A DNA stretch of 64,000 nucleotides from an uncultured Hyphomicrobiales bacterium (lineage in GTDB: Bacteria > Pseudomonadota > Alphaproteobacteria > Rhizobiales > Beijerinckiaceae): assembly GCA_903861645.1 (NCBI GenBank), contig CAIOVE010000043.1, positions 41,925-105,924 on the forward strand. Direction: 5' to 3'. Below the pieces are notes generated by a model, which did no database searches, was not told the DNA's origin, and saw nothing but the letters and a program-made list of their open reading frames with translations. Below, piece after piece: positions 9,521-17,975 of the stretch (positions are counted from its first letter, which is position 1; every line of letters starts with the position of its first letter). Both the position numbers and the translations under genes were made by a program.

Positions 9521-9982
9521 ATGTTTGAACTGTTGCGCCAACTGAAAACCGCCCTGAGCGAGCGCGCTCGCCCCGGCGAGTTCGAGGATGGCGACGACCG
9601 GCTCGCCGCGGCCGCCCTGCTGGTGCACGTCGCCAACGCCGATGGCGTGCGCACGACGGCGGAAAGCGCGCGCCTGCTGGATGTTCTGTCCACCCGCTTT
9701 GGCCTGGACCGGGACCGGTCCGCGCGACTGGTCGACGCCGCCATCCGTCGCGACAAAGAAGCGATCGATTACAATGAATTCGTCGATGTGTTGAAGCGGT
9801 CGCTCGACACGGACGGGCGGCTGCGGCTGATCGAGATGATGTTCGAGATCGCCTACGCGGATGGCGCCCTGCATGAATTCGAGGGCGATCTCGTCGCCCG
9901 CGTCGCCGAACTGCTGGAGGTGCCCGAGGCCGATGTCGCGACCTCGCGCCGGCTCGCCGCGGCGGCCGGGGGCGGCGCATGA
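9521..9982 (+). CDS. TerB-like (DjlA N-domain-type) protein
   Basis: A 153-residue all-helical protein of the TerB family, named for tellurite-resistance TerB but generally of unknown role and thought to bind metal. Two copies of the acidic pattern are visible: HVANADGVRTTAE near residue 43 and EIAYADGALHEFE near residue 110, each holding the conserved aspartates. The ATG at 9521 follows GGAGGGG at slightly long spacing; upstream in-frame codons are Arg-rich and unlikely. It overlaps the SDR gene by four bases (ATGA at 9979), so the two are translationally coupled. No ter operon is present, so a tellurite role is not supported. Confidence 0.82.
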   Translation: MFELLRQLKTALSERARPGEFEDGDDRLAAAALLVHVANADGVRTTAESARLLDVLSTRFGLDRDRSARLVDAAIRRDKEAIDYNEFVDVLKRSLDTDGRLRLIEMMFEIAYADGALHEFEGDLVARVAELLEVPEADVATSRRLAAAAGGGA

Positions 9983-10770
9983 CGGAGGTCAGGCGGGTCG
10001 CGCTCGTCACCGGCGCGTCGGGCGGCATCGGCGCCGATCTCGCGCGCGTCATGGCGCGCGGGGGTCACGACCTCGCGCTGGTCGCGCGAAGCGCCGGCAA
10101 ACTGGCGGCGCTGGCGAATGAAATCGCGGCGACCGGGCGTCCGCGTCCGCTCGTTCTGGCGGTCGATCTTGCCCGGACGGGATCGACGGACGAACTCGCC
10201 GCGGGGCTCGCGGCCGCCGGGGCCAGCGTCGAAATCCTCGTCAACAACGCCGGCTTTGGCCTCAATGGCCCGGCGAGCCAGCTTGATCGGGCGTCACAGA
10301 CCGAAATGATCGATCTGAATGTCCGCTCGCTGGTCGATCTCACGCTGCGTTTCATGCCCGATATCGTCGCCGCGCGCGGCCGCATCCTGAATGTCGCCTC
10401 CGTCGCGGCCTTCTTGCCGGGGCCGGACATGGCCGTCTATTACGCGACAAAGGCCTTTGTGGTGTCTTTCAGCGCGGCCATCGGCGAGGAATTGAGGGCG
10501 TCGGGCGTCACGGTCACGGCGCTGTGCCCGGGCTGGACGGCGACGGATTTTCAGGCCCGCGCGGGCATCAACGCGCCGGTGACCGCGCTTATGCCGGCCA
10601 TGTCCGCCATGACGGTCGCGGAGGCTGGCTACGCCGGCCTGATGGCCGGACGGCGGCGCGTCACGCCAGGGCTTTTCAACAAGATCGCGGTCGCTCTTCT
10701 GCCCTACATGCCCCTTTCGTTGCTGCTGCCGGCCATCGCCCGCATGCAGAAGTCGCGGAGGCATGTTTGA
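9979..10770 (+). CDS. Short-chain dehydrogenase/reductase
   Basis: A cytoplasmic NAD(P)-dependent oxidoreductase of the classical SDR family, 263 residues. The cofactor loop TGASGGIG lies at residues 11-18, the NNAG motif near residue 88 and the catalytic YYATK (Tyr-x-x-x-Lys) near residue 155, with the active-site serine a few residues upstream in the ASVAAF stretch. An Arg shortly after the second strand (ARSAGK) hints at NADP preference. The C-terminal 60 residues include a hydrophobic LLPYMPLSLLLPAIA segment, typical of the YqjQ/DltE-like subgroup. The start overlaps the TerB-like gene stop. The substrate is unknown. Confidence 0.9.
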   Translation: MTEVRRVALVTGASGGIGADLARVMARGGHDLALVARSAGKLAALANEIAATGRPRPLVLAVDLARTGSTDELAAGLAAAGASVEILVNNAGFGLNGPASQLDRASQTEMIDLNVRSLVDLTLRFMPDIVAARGRILNVASVAAFLPGPDMAVYYATKAFVVSFSAAIGEELRASGVTVTALCPGWTATDFQARAGINAPVTALMPAMSAMTVAEAGYAGLMAGRRRVTPGLFNKIAVALLPYMPLSLLLPAIARMQKSRRHV

Positions 10771-10818
10771 TGCTTGTCGCCATCACCCTGACGAGGTCTT
10801 ACAACCGCAAAGCCGACC

Positions 10819-11571
10819 ATGATCGAACATGATTTCAAACATGGCGAGAAACATCCCGTTCTCGTCGTCCTGCATCAGGAGCATTCGACCCCCGGCCGCA
10901 TCGGTCGCCTGCTGGAGGCGCGCGGCCATCGTCTCGACATCCGTCGCCCGCGCTTTGGCGATCCCCTGCCGTCGAGCCTTCATCACCATGCCGGAGCGAT
11001 CTATTTCGGCGGCCCGATGAGCGCGTCCGATTCCGACGATTTCGTGCTGCGGGAGATCGACTGGATCGGCACGCCCCTGCGCGAGGGCAAGCCCTATCTC
11101 GGCATATGCCTTGGCGCGCAGATGCTGGCGCGCCATCTGGGCGAAACCATCAAGTCGCATCCCGGGGGCCATGTGGAGCGGGGCTATTACCGCATCGAGC
11201 CGACCGCCGCGGGTCGCGCCCTGTGCAAGGCGGCTTTTCCCGAACATGTCTATCAGTGGCATCGCGAGGGATTTGATCTGCCGCGTGGCGCCACGTTGCT
11301 GGCGCGCGGCGAGGTTTTCCCGACGCAGGCCTTCGCCTATGGCGAGGCGGCCTTCGGCCTTCAGTTCCATCCCGATGTCACCTTCGCCATGCTGTGCAAG
11401 TGGACGACGAAGGCCGAGGCGCAATTGCGCGATCCCGGCGCGCATCCGCACGAGGTTCACCGCGCGGGCTGGTACCAGTTCGACGCCGCCATCGATCGCT
11501 GGATCGGCGCCTTCCTCGATCGCTGGCTCGCCAGCGGCGTCCGCCAGCACGGGCATGCGCGCGCGGCGTAG
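10819..11571 (+). CDS. Class I glutamine amidotransferase-like protein
   Basis: A 250-residue protein with the GATase1 fold. The nucleophile elbow GICLGAQ places Cys97 in the catalytic position, and the partner His is in LQFHPDVT near residue 187, so the hydrolytic triad is complete. It resembles the stand-alone GMP synthase-like amidotransferases that act on gamma-glutamyl compounds or donate ammonia. No synthetase partner is adjacent. The ATG at 10819 is chosen because the family's VLVVLHQEHSTPGR strand begins soon after. It may share a transcript with the SDR gene (48-base gap). Confidence 0.85.
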   Translation: MIEHDFKHGEKHPVLVVLHQEHSTPGRIGRLLEARGHRLDIRRPRFGDPLPSSLHHHAGAIYFGGPMSASDSDDFVLREIDWIGTPLREGKPYLGICLGAQMLARHLGETIKSHPGGHVERGYYRIEPTAAGRALCKAAFPEHVYQWHREGFDLPRGATLLARGEVFPTQAFAYGEAAFGLQFHPDVTFAMLCKWTTKAEAQLRDPGAHPHEVHRAGWYQFDAAIDRWIGAFLDRWLASGVRQHGHARAA

Positions 11572-11671
11572 ATTGATTTTCCCCTCCCGCTGATTGCATG
11601 ATGCGTCGTCGGCGTGACGGCGCGTCCACTTGGCGCGCCCGCGTTCGACCCAAGGAAAAAACGGGAGGAAC

Positions 11672-12643
11672 ATGATGGCGAATTTCGTCGCGCGCCTGAT
11701 CGGCGCGGCGGCCTGCGGCGTGGCGTTGCTGTCGACGGCTTCGGCGCAAACCTACCCCACCCGTCCCGTGACAATGATCGTGCCCTTCGCGCCGGGCGGT
11801 CCCGCCGACGTGCTGGGTCGCCTCGTCGGCCAGAAGATGAGCGAGGATCTCGGCCAGCAGGTGATCGTCGAGAACCGCCCCGGCGCGAACACGATTCTCG
11901 GCGCGCAGGTCGCCGCCAAGGCGAAACCGGACGGGTACACGATCCTGCTCGCGATCGACGGTACGCTGGTGATGAACCAGTTTCTCTACAGCAAGCTCGC
12001 CTATGATCCGGCGAAGGATTTCGATCCGGTCGCGTTGATCGCGCTGATCCCCTCGGCGCTGATCGCCAACGTCAAGACGCCCGTCAATACTTTGAAGGAC
12101 GTCATCGACGCGGAGAAGGCGAAGCCGGGCACGTTTCAGGTTGGCGTCAGCACGCCGACCTCGCAGGTGGCCGCCGGGCTACTGAACATGCTGGCCGGCA
12201 TCAACATGACGATGGTCAACTACAGCGGTGGCAACACCCAGATCACCGGGCTCATGGCGGGCGACATTCCGCTCGGCCACGAGAGCGTCAATGTCTCGCT
12301 GCCGCTCTATCGCGACAAACAGATCAAGATCATCGCGTTGACGGGCCGCGAACGCTCGAAGCTGGCGCCGGAGCTGCCGGTCGTCTCCGAGACCTTCCCC
12401 TCCTTCGACATGGGCATCTGGCAAAGCGTCGTCGTGCCGACGGGCACGCCCAAGCCGATCGTCGACCGGCTCTTCGCGTCGCTGCAAAAGGCGATGTCCT
12501 CGCCCGATCTGCGCGAGAAGCTGCTGGCGGCGGGCATCGAGCCGACCATCAGCAAGAGCCCCGAGGAATTTCGCGACTTCATCCGTTCGCAATCGGAGGT
12601 TCGCGCCAAGGTCATCAAGGCGATCGGCATGAAGCTGGATTGA
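11672..12643 (+). CDS. TTT/Bug-family periplasmic substrate-binding protein
   Basis: A second orphan Bug receptor, 323 residues. The signal peptide occupies residues 1-26 and ends at a STASAQ cleavage site. The mature protein begins YPTRPVTMIVPFAPGGPADV, the classical Bug glycine-rich loop, and carries the VENRPGA motif near residue 70. An excellent GGGAGGAA Shine-Dalgarno precedes the ATG at 11672 (a second ATG follows at 11675). No TctA/TctB genes are near. It is a different subfamily from the receptors at 1-984 and 12684-13700. The ligand is unknown. Confidence 0.92.
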   Translation: MMANFVARLIGAAACGVALLSTASAQTYPTRPVTMIVPFAPGGPADVLGRLVGQKMSEDLGQQVIVENRPGANTILGAQVAAKAKPDGYTILLAIDGTLVMNQFLYSKLAYDPAKDFDPVALIALIPSALIANVKTPVNTLKDVIDAEKAKPGTFQVGVSTPTSQVAAGLLNMLAGINMTMVNYSGGNTQITGLMAGDIPLGHESVNVSLPLYRDKQIKIIALTGRERSKLAPELPVVSETFPSFDMGIWQSVVVPTGTPKPIVDRLFASLQKAMSSPDLREKLLAAGIEPTISKSPEEFRDFIRSQSEVRAKVIKAIGMKLD

Positions 12644-12683
12644 TCGGGGTCGTCCGGACGGGGGCGGGCGTTCGCGTTTCGGG

Positions 12684-13700
12684 TCAGCGCGCGACCTTCA
12701 TCGCCTGTCGCGCGCGGGCGACGAGTTCCGCGTCGGGCGCGCGCAGCGATTGGGCGAAACGCGTCATTTCCTCGCCCGACAGCGGGCCAAAATCGGCGCG
12801 GGCCTTCGCCATCGCGCCGAGAAACTCGGGGTCGGCGATCATCGCGTCGAACGCCGCGCGCAACGCCGCCAGCCGTTCCGGCGGCACGCCGGGGCCGGTG
12901 GCGAAGGCGCGACCCAGAAAACCGCTGCTGCCGAACAGCGCGAGAATCGCGCGGTCGCGATCATCGCGCGCGTATTCGACGATGGCGGGCACGTCGGGAA
13001 TTTCCGGAAAACGCTGGCTGGCGTGGGTGACGATGACGTTCACCTTCTTCTGTTCGAGCCAGTCCGGATGCACGGATTTCAGCGTCGTCCAGGAGGTAAA
13101 GGCGCCGTCGGCCTCGCCCTTCTCGATGGCGCCGAGCATGTCGTTGGAGGCCTTGTAGCCGGTGACGATGCGAAACTTCGTGTCGAGCAGGTTGTTGGCG
13201 AGCGCGTGGTCGATGACGGTGGGCGAGGTGGCCGCGGTCGCGGCGATCGGCACGGACACGCGTTGCGCGTCGGGAATGCTTTTAACGGCTGAGTTCGCGG
13301 CCATGACGGTGATGTCGACGCTATGGGCGAGCCGGCCGATCCAGCCAAATTCGGCGCCATGATAATCCGCACCCGGTTCGCCCAGCGCCTCGTTGATGAG
13401 CGCGTCCTGCAAGGGCATGACGATCCACGCGCCGTCCCTGGGCGCGACGGAATAAACGTAATTGAGCGGTCTGAGGCCGCCGGCGCCGGGCATGTTCTGC
13501 ACGTTGATCGACGGCGCGCCCGGCAGGAATCGCGGCAGGAAACGCGCCAGCATGCGCGCGTAAAGGTCATAGCTGCCGCCGGGGTCGGCGGGCACGAGAA
13601 CATTGATCGTCTTGCCACGATAGAAGGCCTCGACGCCTTGCGCGCGGGCCGCTGTCGCGCCCAGCAAGGCCAGCGCGAGGCCGATGATGGCGCGCTTCAT
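12684..13700 (-). CDS. TTT/Bug-family periplasmic substrate-binding protein
   Basis: A third orphan Bug-type receptor, 338 residues, convergent with the preceding one. A signal peptide covers residues 1-24 (MKRAIIGLALALLGATAARA). The mature start GVEAFYRGKTINVLVPADPG is close to that of the receptor at 1-984, and both keep an FLPRFLPGAP / LPRFIPGAP segment, so these two are paralogues. The frame is open over 100 codons upstream, but that part overlaps the methyltransferase gene and is not family-like. The gene follows the methyltransferase with a 20-base gap on the same strand and is probably co-transcribed with it. Confidence 0.9.
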   Translation of the reverse strand: MKRAIIGLALALLGATAARAQGVEAFYRGKTINVLVPADPGGSYDLYARMLARFLPRFLPGAPSINVQNMPGAGGLRPLNYVYSVAPRDGAWIVMPLQDALINEALGEPGADYHGAEFGWIGRLAHSVDITVMAANSAVKSIPDAQRVSVPIAATAATSPTVIDHALANNLLDTKFRIVTGYKASNDMLGAIEKGEADGAFTSWTTLKSVHPDWLEQKKVNVIVTHASQRFPEIPDVPAIVEYARDDRDRAILALFGSSGFLGRAFATGPGVPPERLAALRAAFDAMIADPEFLGAMAKARADFGPLSGEEMTRFAQSLRAPDAELVARARQAMKVAR

Positions 13701-13720
13701 GGAATCGCCCGATTGCCGGC

Positions 13721-14560
13721 TCAAGCGCCGACCTTGGCGAACTTCAGCAGGAAACGGTCGCTCTCGCCGATGGCCGTGTATTTGTCGCGATCCTGATCCT
13801 TGAGGCGATAGGTCGGCGGCAAGGCCCACACGCCCGCTGGATAGTCCTTCGTGTCGCGCGGATTGGCGTTGATCTCGGAACTCGCGACAAGCCGGAAGCC
13901 CGCCGCTTCCGCCATGGCGATGGCCGCGTCCTGCCGCACATAGCCGCTTTTGGCGAGCGGATCCTGCGGCTGGTCGGTCCGGCCGCGGTGTTCTTCCACG
14001 CCAAGCACGCCGCCGGGCTTGAGCGCCTTGTGGAAGGCGGCGAGGCATTGCCCGGTCTCGCCCGAGGCCATCCAGTTATGGATGTTGCGGAAGGTCAGCA
14101 CGAAGTCGGCCGAACCCGCCGGCGCGATGGGGTAACGATCAGCCTTGAATTCCGTGACCTCCACCTTGCCATAGGCCGCGGCGTCGGCGGCGACCTTGGC
14201 GAGAAAGGCGGCGTTCTCGCGCTGCATCTCGCCGGAGTCGGTGTCCTTGGGCGCATTGGCGGCGATATAGCGGCCATGGTCCTTCAGATAGGGCGCGAGG
14301 ATTTCCGTCCAGTAGCCGGCGCCGCCCGGCAATATTTCCACCACCGCGCTGTTGGGCTCGACGCCGAGAAAGGTCAGCGTTTCCAGCGGATGGCGATAGG
14401 GGTCGCGGGCGCGGTTGCCGGCGCTCCGGCGGGGGTGGCCGACGAGTTCATCGAGTCCGCCATCCCGTGCGAAAGCCGGGGCGACCGCCAGCGCGGCGAA
14501 GCCCGCCATCGCGCCGCGACGGGTCAGGGCGGCAAGGGGCTGGCGGGGCGAGGGTTTCAT
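13721..14560 (-). CDS. Exported class I SAM-dependent methyltransferase-like protein
   Basis: A 279-residue Rossmann-fold methyltransferase. Motif I is VVEILPGGAGYWTEIL (around residue 74), and later motifs are FVLTFRNIHNWM and LKPGGVLGVEEH. Unusually, it begins with a Tat-like signal: TRRGAMAGFAALAVAPAFA, with a twin arginine at residues 14-15 followed by a hydrophobic stretch and an Ala-x-Ala site. An exported SAM enzyme would lack cofactor in the periplasm unless folded with it, which Tat export allows. It may be an inactive or moonlighting member. A Bug receptor gene follows 20 bases downstream. Confidence 0.82.
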   Translation of the reverse strand: MKPSPRQPLAALTRRGAMAGFAALAVAPAFARDGGLDELVGHPRRSAGNRARDPYRHPLETLTFLGVEPNSAVVEILPGGAGYWTEILAPYLKDHGRYIAANAPKDTDSGEMQRENAAFLAKVAADAAAYGKVEVTEFKADRYPIAPAGSADFVLTFRNIHNWMASGETGQCLAAFHKALKPGGVLGVEEHRGRTDQPQDPLAKSGYVRQDAAIAMAEAAGFRLVASSEINANPRDTKDYPAGVWALPPTYRLKDQDRDKYTAIGESDRFLLKFAKVGA

Positions 14561-14638
14561 GGCGAACTCCTGAATATTTCGATCAGCCTAGCCGAGGGCG
14601 CGGCCGCGCGCCAAGCGCGGGCGGCGGCGCCCGGATTT

Positions 14639-14710
14639 GGCAAAATGAATTATATTTCCTTTTTTTGTGTTTTGTGACTAGTCAGGCAAAATTAAATGCA
14701 TTAAAACACA
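14639..14710 (+). promoter_or_regulatory. AT-rich control region of the box operon
   Basis: Two imperfect direct repeats of 18 bases (14639-14656 and 14685-14702; 14 of 18 identical, both starting GGCAAAAT) flank a perfect 10-bp palindrome TGACTAGTCA at 14675-14684. TGCA at 14697 is followed after six bases by CACA, one half of the TGCA-N6-TGCA operator described for BoxR. The region is far more AT-rich than its surroundings. The boxC ATG follows at 14730 behind AAGGAG. No convincing -35/-10 pair could be fixed by eye. Confidence 0.5.
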
Positions 14711-14729
14711 TTCAACCAAGGAGACGGGG

Positions 14730-16442
14730 ATGGGCATCGCGCTGATTTCGGAGACCGACGCACAGGCGCTTGCGCCGCGGCCACGGGCGTCCTTCATCGA
14801 TTTCCAGACGGAGCCGTCGCGCTACCGCCACTGGAAGCTCCGCTTCGAGGGCGAAAGGGCCGAGCTCGCCATGGACGTCGATGAAAACGGCGGCCTCTTC
14901 GAGGGTTATCTGCTCAAGCTCAATTCCTACGATCTCGGCGTCGACATCGAACTCGCCGACGCCTTGCAGCGGCTGCGGTTCGAGCACCCGGAGGTGCGTG
15001 TCGTGGTGCTCAAGTCGGCCAAGGAGAAAGTTTTCTGCGCGGGCGCGAACATCCGTATGCTCGCGGGCGCGACCCACGCCCACAAGGTGAACTTCTGCAA
15101 GTTCACCAACGAGACCCGCAACGGCATGGAGGACAGTTCGCGTTTCTCCGGCCAGAAGTTCCTTTGCGCGATCAAGGGCACGGCGGCGGGCGGCGGTTAT
15201 GAACTGGCGCTCGCCTGCGACGAGATCATTCTGGCCGACGATGGTTCCTCGACCGTTTCCCTTCCGGAAATTCCGCTGCTCGCCGTGTTGCCGGGCACGG
15301 GCGGCCTGACGCGCGTCACCGACAAGCGCAAGACGCGCCGCGACCGCGCCGACGCCTTCTGCACCATCGAGGAGGGCGTCAAGGGCAAGCGCGCCGTCGA
15401 ATGGCGGTTGGTCGACGCCATCGCCACCACCTCGAAATTCGACGCCGCGGTGAACGCCGCCGCCGCCCGCCTCGCGGCGACGTCGGATCGCCCCGTCGGC
15501 GCCGCGGGTATCGCGCTGACGCCCCTGATGCGCGAGATCGGCGAGACCTCGCTGACCTACGCGCTCGTCCGCGTCGACATCGACAACGCCGCGCGGCGCG
15601 CGACGATCACGCTGCAAGGGCCGGCGTCAGCGCCGCCCGCCGACGTGGCGGCGTTGCACGCCATGGGCGCTGATTTTTATTCCCTGCGGCTGGCGCGCGA
15701 ACTCGACGACGCCATTCTGCATTTGCGCGCCAACGCGCCCGAGATTGGCGTCATCGTCTTCAAGAGCGAGGGCGACCCCGCCCGCGCGCTGGCCCATGAC
15801 GCCTTTCTCGGCGACAACGCTGGCCACTGGCTGGCGCGCGAGATCGTCAATTACTGGAAGCGTCTGCTCAAGCGCATCGACATGACCTCGCGGTCGCTGG
15901 TGACGATGATCGAGCCCGGCTCGTGCTTCGTTGGCATACTCGCGGAAATCGCCTTCGCCAGCGATCGCGCCTTCATGTTTTCCGGCCGCATGAAGGGCGA
16001 CGACCGCCCCGAGGCGACGCTTGCCCTGTCGGCGCTGAATTTCGGCCCCTTGCCCATGTCGAACGACCTGACGCGACTTCAAACGCGCTTTATCGGCGAG
16101 CCGGAGAGCGTGGAAAAGGCGCGCGCCACCATAGGCTCCAGCATCGACGCGTCGGACGCCGAGACGCTCGGCCTCGTTTTCGAATCGCTCGACGACGTCG
16201 ACTGGGCCGATGAAACGCGCATCTTCCTCGAGGAGCGTTCGAGCTTCTCGCCCGATGGCCTCACCGGCCTCGAGGCGAACCTGCGTTTCGCCGGCCCCGA
16301 GACAATGGAAACGAAAATATTCGGTCGTTTGACGGCCTGGCAGAACTGGATTTTCCAGCGCCCGAACGCGGTGGGTCCGGAGGGCGCGTTGAAGCGCTAC
16401 GGCAGCGGCGTGAAGGCCGGTTTCAATCGCGAGCGCGTGTGA
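14730..16442 (+). CDS. boxC: Benzoyl-CoA-dihydrodiol lyase (2,3-epoxybenzoyl-CoA dihydrolase) BoxC
   Basis: The ring-opening enzyme of the aerobic benzoyl-CoA pathway. It hydrolyses 2,3-epoxybenzoyl-CoA to 3,4-dehydroadipyl-CoA semialdehyde and formate in the cytoplasm. The 570-residue protein is a double crotonase-fold enzyme: the first half has the oxyanion-hole segments AKEKVFCAGANIRML and IKGTAAGGGYELALACDEI, and the second half repeats the fold around residues 300-450 with MIEPGSCFVGILAEIAFASD. Length agrees with known BoxC (about 550-560). It is first in the operon, 31 bases before boxB, under the AT-rich control region. The benzoate-CoA ligase gene is not in the window. Confidence 0.96.
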   Translation: MGIALISETDAQALAPRPRASFIDFQTEPSRYRHWKLRFEGERAELAMDVDENGGLFEGYLLKLNSYDLGVDIELADALQRLRFEHPEVRVVVLKSAKEKVFCAGANIRMLAGATHAHKVNFCKFTNETRNGMEDSSRFSGQKFLCAIKGTAAGGGYELALACDEIILADDGSSTVSLPEIPLLAVLPGTGGLTRVTDKRKTRRDRADAFCTIEEGVKGKRAVEWRLVDAIATTSKFDAAVNAAAARLAATSDRPVGAAGIALTPLMREIGETSLTYALVRVDIDNAARRATITLQGPASAPPADVAALHAMGADFYSLRLARELDDAILHLRANAPEIGVIVFKSEGDPARALAHDAFLGDNAGHWLAREIVNYWKRLLKRIDMTSRSLVTMIEPGSCFVGILAEIAFASDRAFMFSGRMKGDDRPEATLALSALNFGPLPMSNDLTRLQTRFIGEPESVEKARATIGSSIDASDAETLGLVFESLDDVDWADETRIFLEERSSFSPDGLTGLEANLRFAGPETMETKIFGRLTAWQNWIFQRPNAVGPEGALKRYGSGVKAGFNRERV

Positions 16443-16473
16443 CGCGACGGACTTAACGGAAAGGTTTGAAGCC

Positions 16474-17940
16474 ATGAACGGTTCAGCGGCCTATGTCGAA
16501 GGCGCCGTCGATTACACGACCAAGATCCCCAACAACGTGAACCTCGCCGAGGACGGTCGCGTGCTCAAGGCGCTGGAGCAGTGGCATCCCGGCTATATCG
16601 ACTGGTGGATGAGCATGGGGCCGGAAGGCTTTCAGGCCTCCGAGGTCTATCTGCGCACCGCCGTCTCGATCGACCCCAAGGGCTGGGCGAAGTTCGGTCA
16701 CGTGAAAATGCCCGAATACCGCTGGGGTGTTTTGCTCGCGCCGCAAGAGGAAGGCCGGCTGGTCAATTTTGGCGCGCACAAGGGCGAGAAGGCGTGGCAG
16801 GAAGTGCCCGGCGAATATCGCGCCATGCTGCGCCGGTTGCTGGTGATTCAGGGCGACACGGAGCCCGCGAGCGTCGAGCAGCAGCGCCATCTCGGCAAGA
16901 CCGCGCCCTCGCTCTACGACATGCGCAACCTGTTTCAGGTGAATGTCGAGGAAGGCCGTCACCTCTGGGCGATGGTCTATCTGTTGCAGAAATATTTCGG
17001 CAAGGATGGCCGCGAGGAAGCGGAGGGCCTGCTGGAGCGACGCTCCGGCGATGTCGACAAGCCACGCATGCTCGGCGCCTTCAACGAGGCGACGCCCGAT
17101 TGGCTGTCGTTCTACATGTTCACCTTCTTCACCGACCGCGACGGCAAGATGCAGCTGGAAAGCCTCGCGCAATCGGGCTTCGATCCGCTGTCGCGCACCT
17201 GCCGCTTCATGCTGACCGAGGAAGCCCATCACATGTTCGTCGGCGAGACGGGCGTCGGCCGCGTCATCGAGCGCACCTGCGAGGCGATGAAGGCGGCGGG
17301 CATCGAGGATCCGTTCGACATCGCGCGCATTCGCGCGCTTGGAGTCATCGATCTGCCGACCCTTCAGAAGAAGGCGAACCTGCATTTCTCGCTGTCGCTC
17401 GATCTGTTCGGCTCGGAGGTTTCGACCAACGCCGCCAATTTCTTCAACAGCGGCCTGAAGGGTCGCTTCATGGAAACCAAGATCGACGACGATCACCGTC
17501 TCACCAGCGCGGTTTACCCCGTGCTGAAATTCATCGACGGCGAAATCCGGATGGTCGACGAGCCCGCCCTGACCGCGTTGAACATGCGGTTGCGCGATGA
17601 TTACGTGAAGGACTGCCAGGGCGGCGTTAACCGCTGGAACAAGCTGATCGAGAAGGCCGGCGTGCGTTTCGCGCTGTCGCTGCCGTCCGTGGCGTTCAAC
17701 CGGCACATCGGCGAATTCGCCGGCGTCGAGGCGTCGCCCGATGGCAAGCTGCTGACCGCGGCGCAGTGGGCGAAAATGCGCGACCAATGGTTGCCGTCGA
17801 GCGGCGATGGGGAATTCATCGCCAGCCTGATGACGCCTTGCTGGGAGCGCGGCGAATACGCGCGTTGGGTCTCGCCGCCAAAGGTCGGCGTCGACAACAA
17901 GCCCGGCGATTTCGATTACGTGCGCATCCACGCGGGTTGA
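16474..17940 (+). CDS. boxB: Benzoyl-CoA 2,3-epoxidase, oxygenase component BoxB
   Basis: The diiron oxygenase that epoxidises benzoyl-CoA at C2-C3 with O2 and electrons from BoxA. The 488-residue protein shows two E-x-x-H metal motifs: EEGRHLW near residue 155 and EEAHHMFVGE near residue 250, the carboxylate-bridged diiron site. Length is the normal 470-490 residues. It lies between boxC and boxA with short gaps (31 and 35 bases), so the three are one operon and encode the complete oxygenase/lyase core of the pathway. Confidence 0.97.
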   Translation: MNGSAAYVEGAVDYTTKIPNNVNLAEDGRVLKALEQWHPGYIDWWMSMGPEGFQASEVYLRTAVSIDPKGWAKFGHVKMPEYRWGVLLAPQEEGRLVNFGAHKGEKAWQEVPGEYRAMLRRLLVIQGDTEPASVEQQRHLGKTAPSLYDMRNLFQVNVEEGRHLWAMVYLLQKYFGKDGREEAEGLLERRSGDVDKPRMLGAFNEATPDWLSFYMFTFFTDRDGKMQLESLAQSGFDPLSRTCRFMLTEEAHHMFVGETGVGRVIERTCEAMKAAGIEDPFDIARIRALGVIDLPTLQKKANLHFSLSLDLFGSEVSTNAANFFNSGLKGRFMETKIDDDHRLTSAVYPVLKFIDGEIRMVDEPALTALNMRLRDDYVKDCQGGVNRWNKLIEKAGVRFALSLPSVAFNRHIGEFAGVEASPDGKLLTAAQWAKMRDQWLPSSGDGEFIASLMTPCWERGEYARWVSPPKVGVDNKPGDFDYVRIHAG

Positions 17941-17975
17941 CGCGCGTCCGCGCATCAGGGGCCGAGGAATTCTCC

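Noticed and set aside
14692..14704. TTAA-N5-TTAA before boxC
   Set aside because: Wrong spacing for CtrA; more simply explained by the AT-rich control region.
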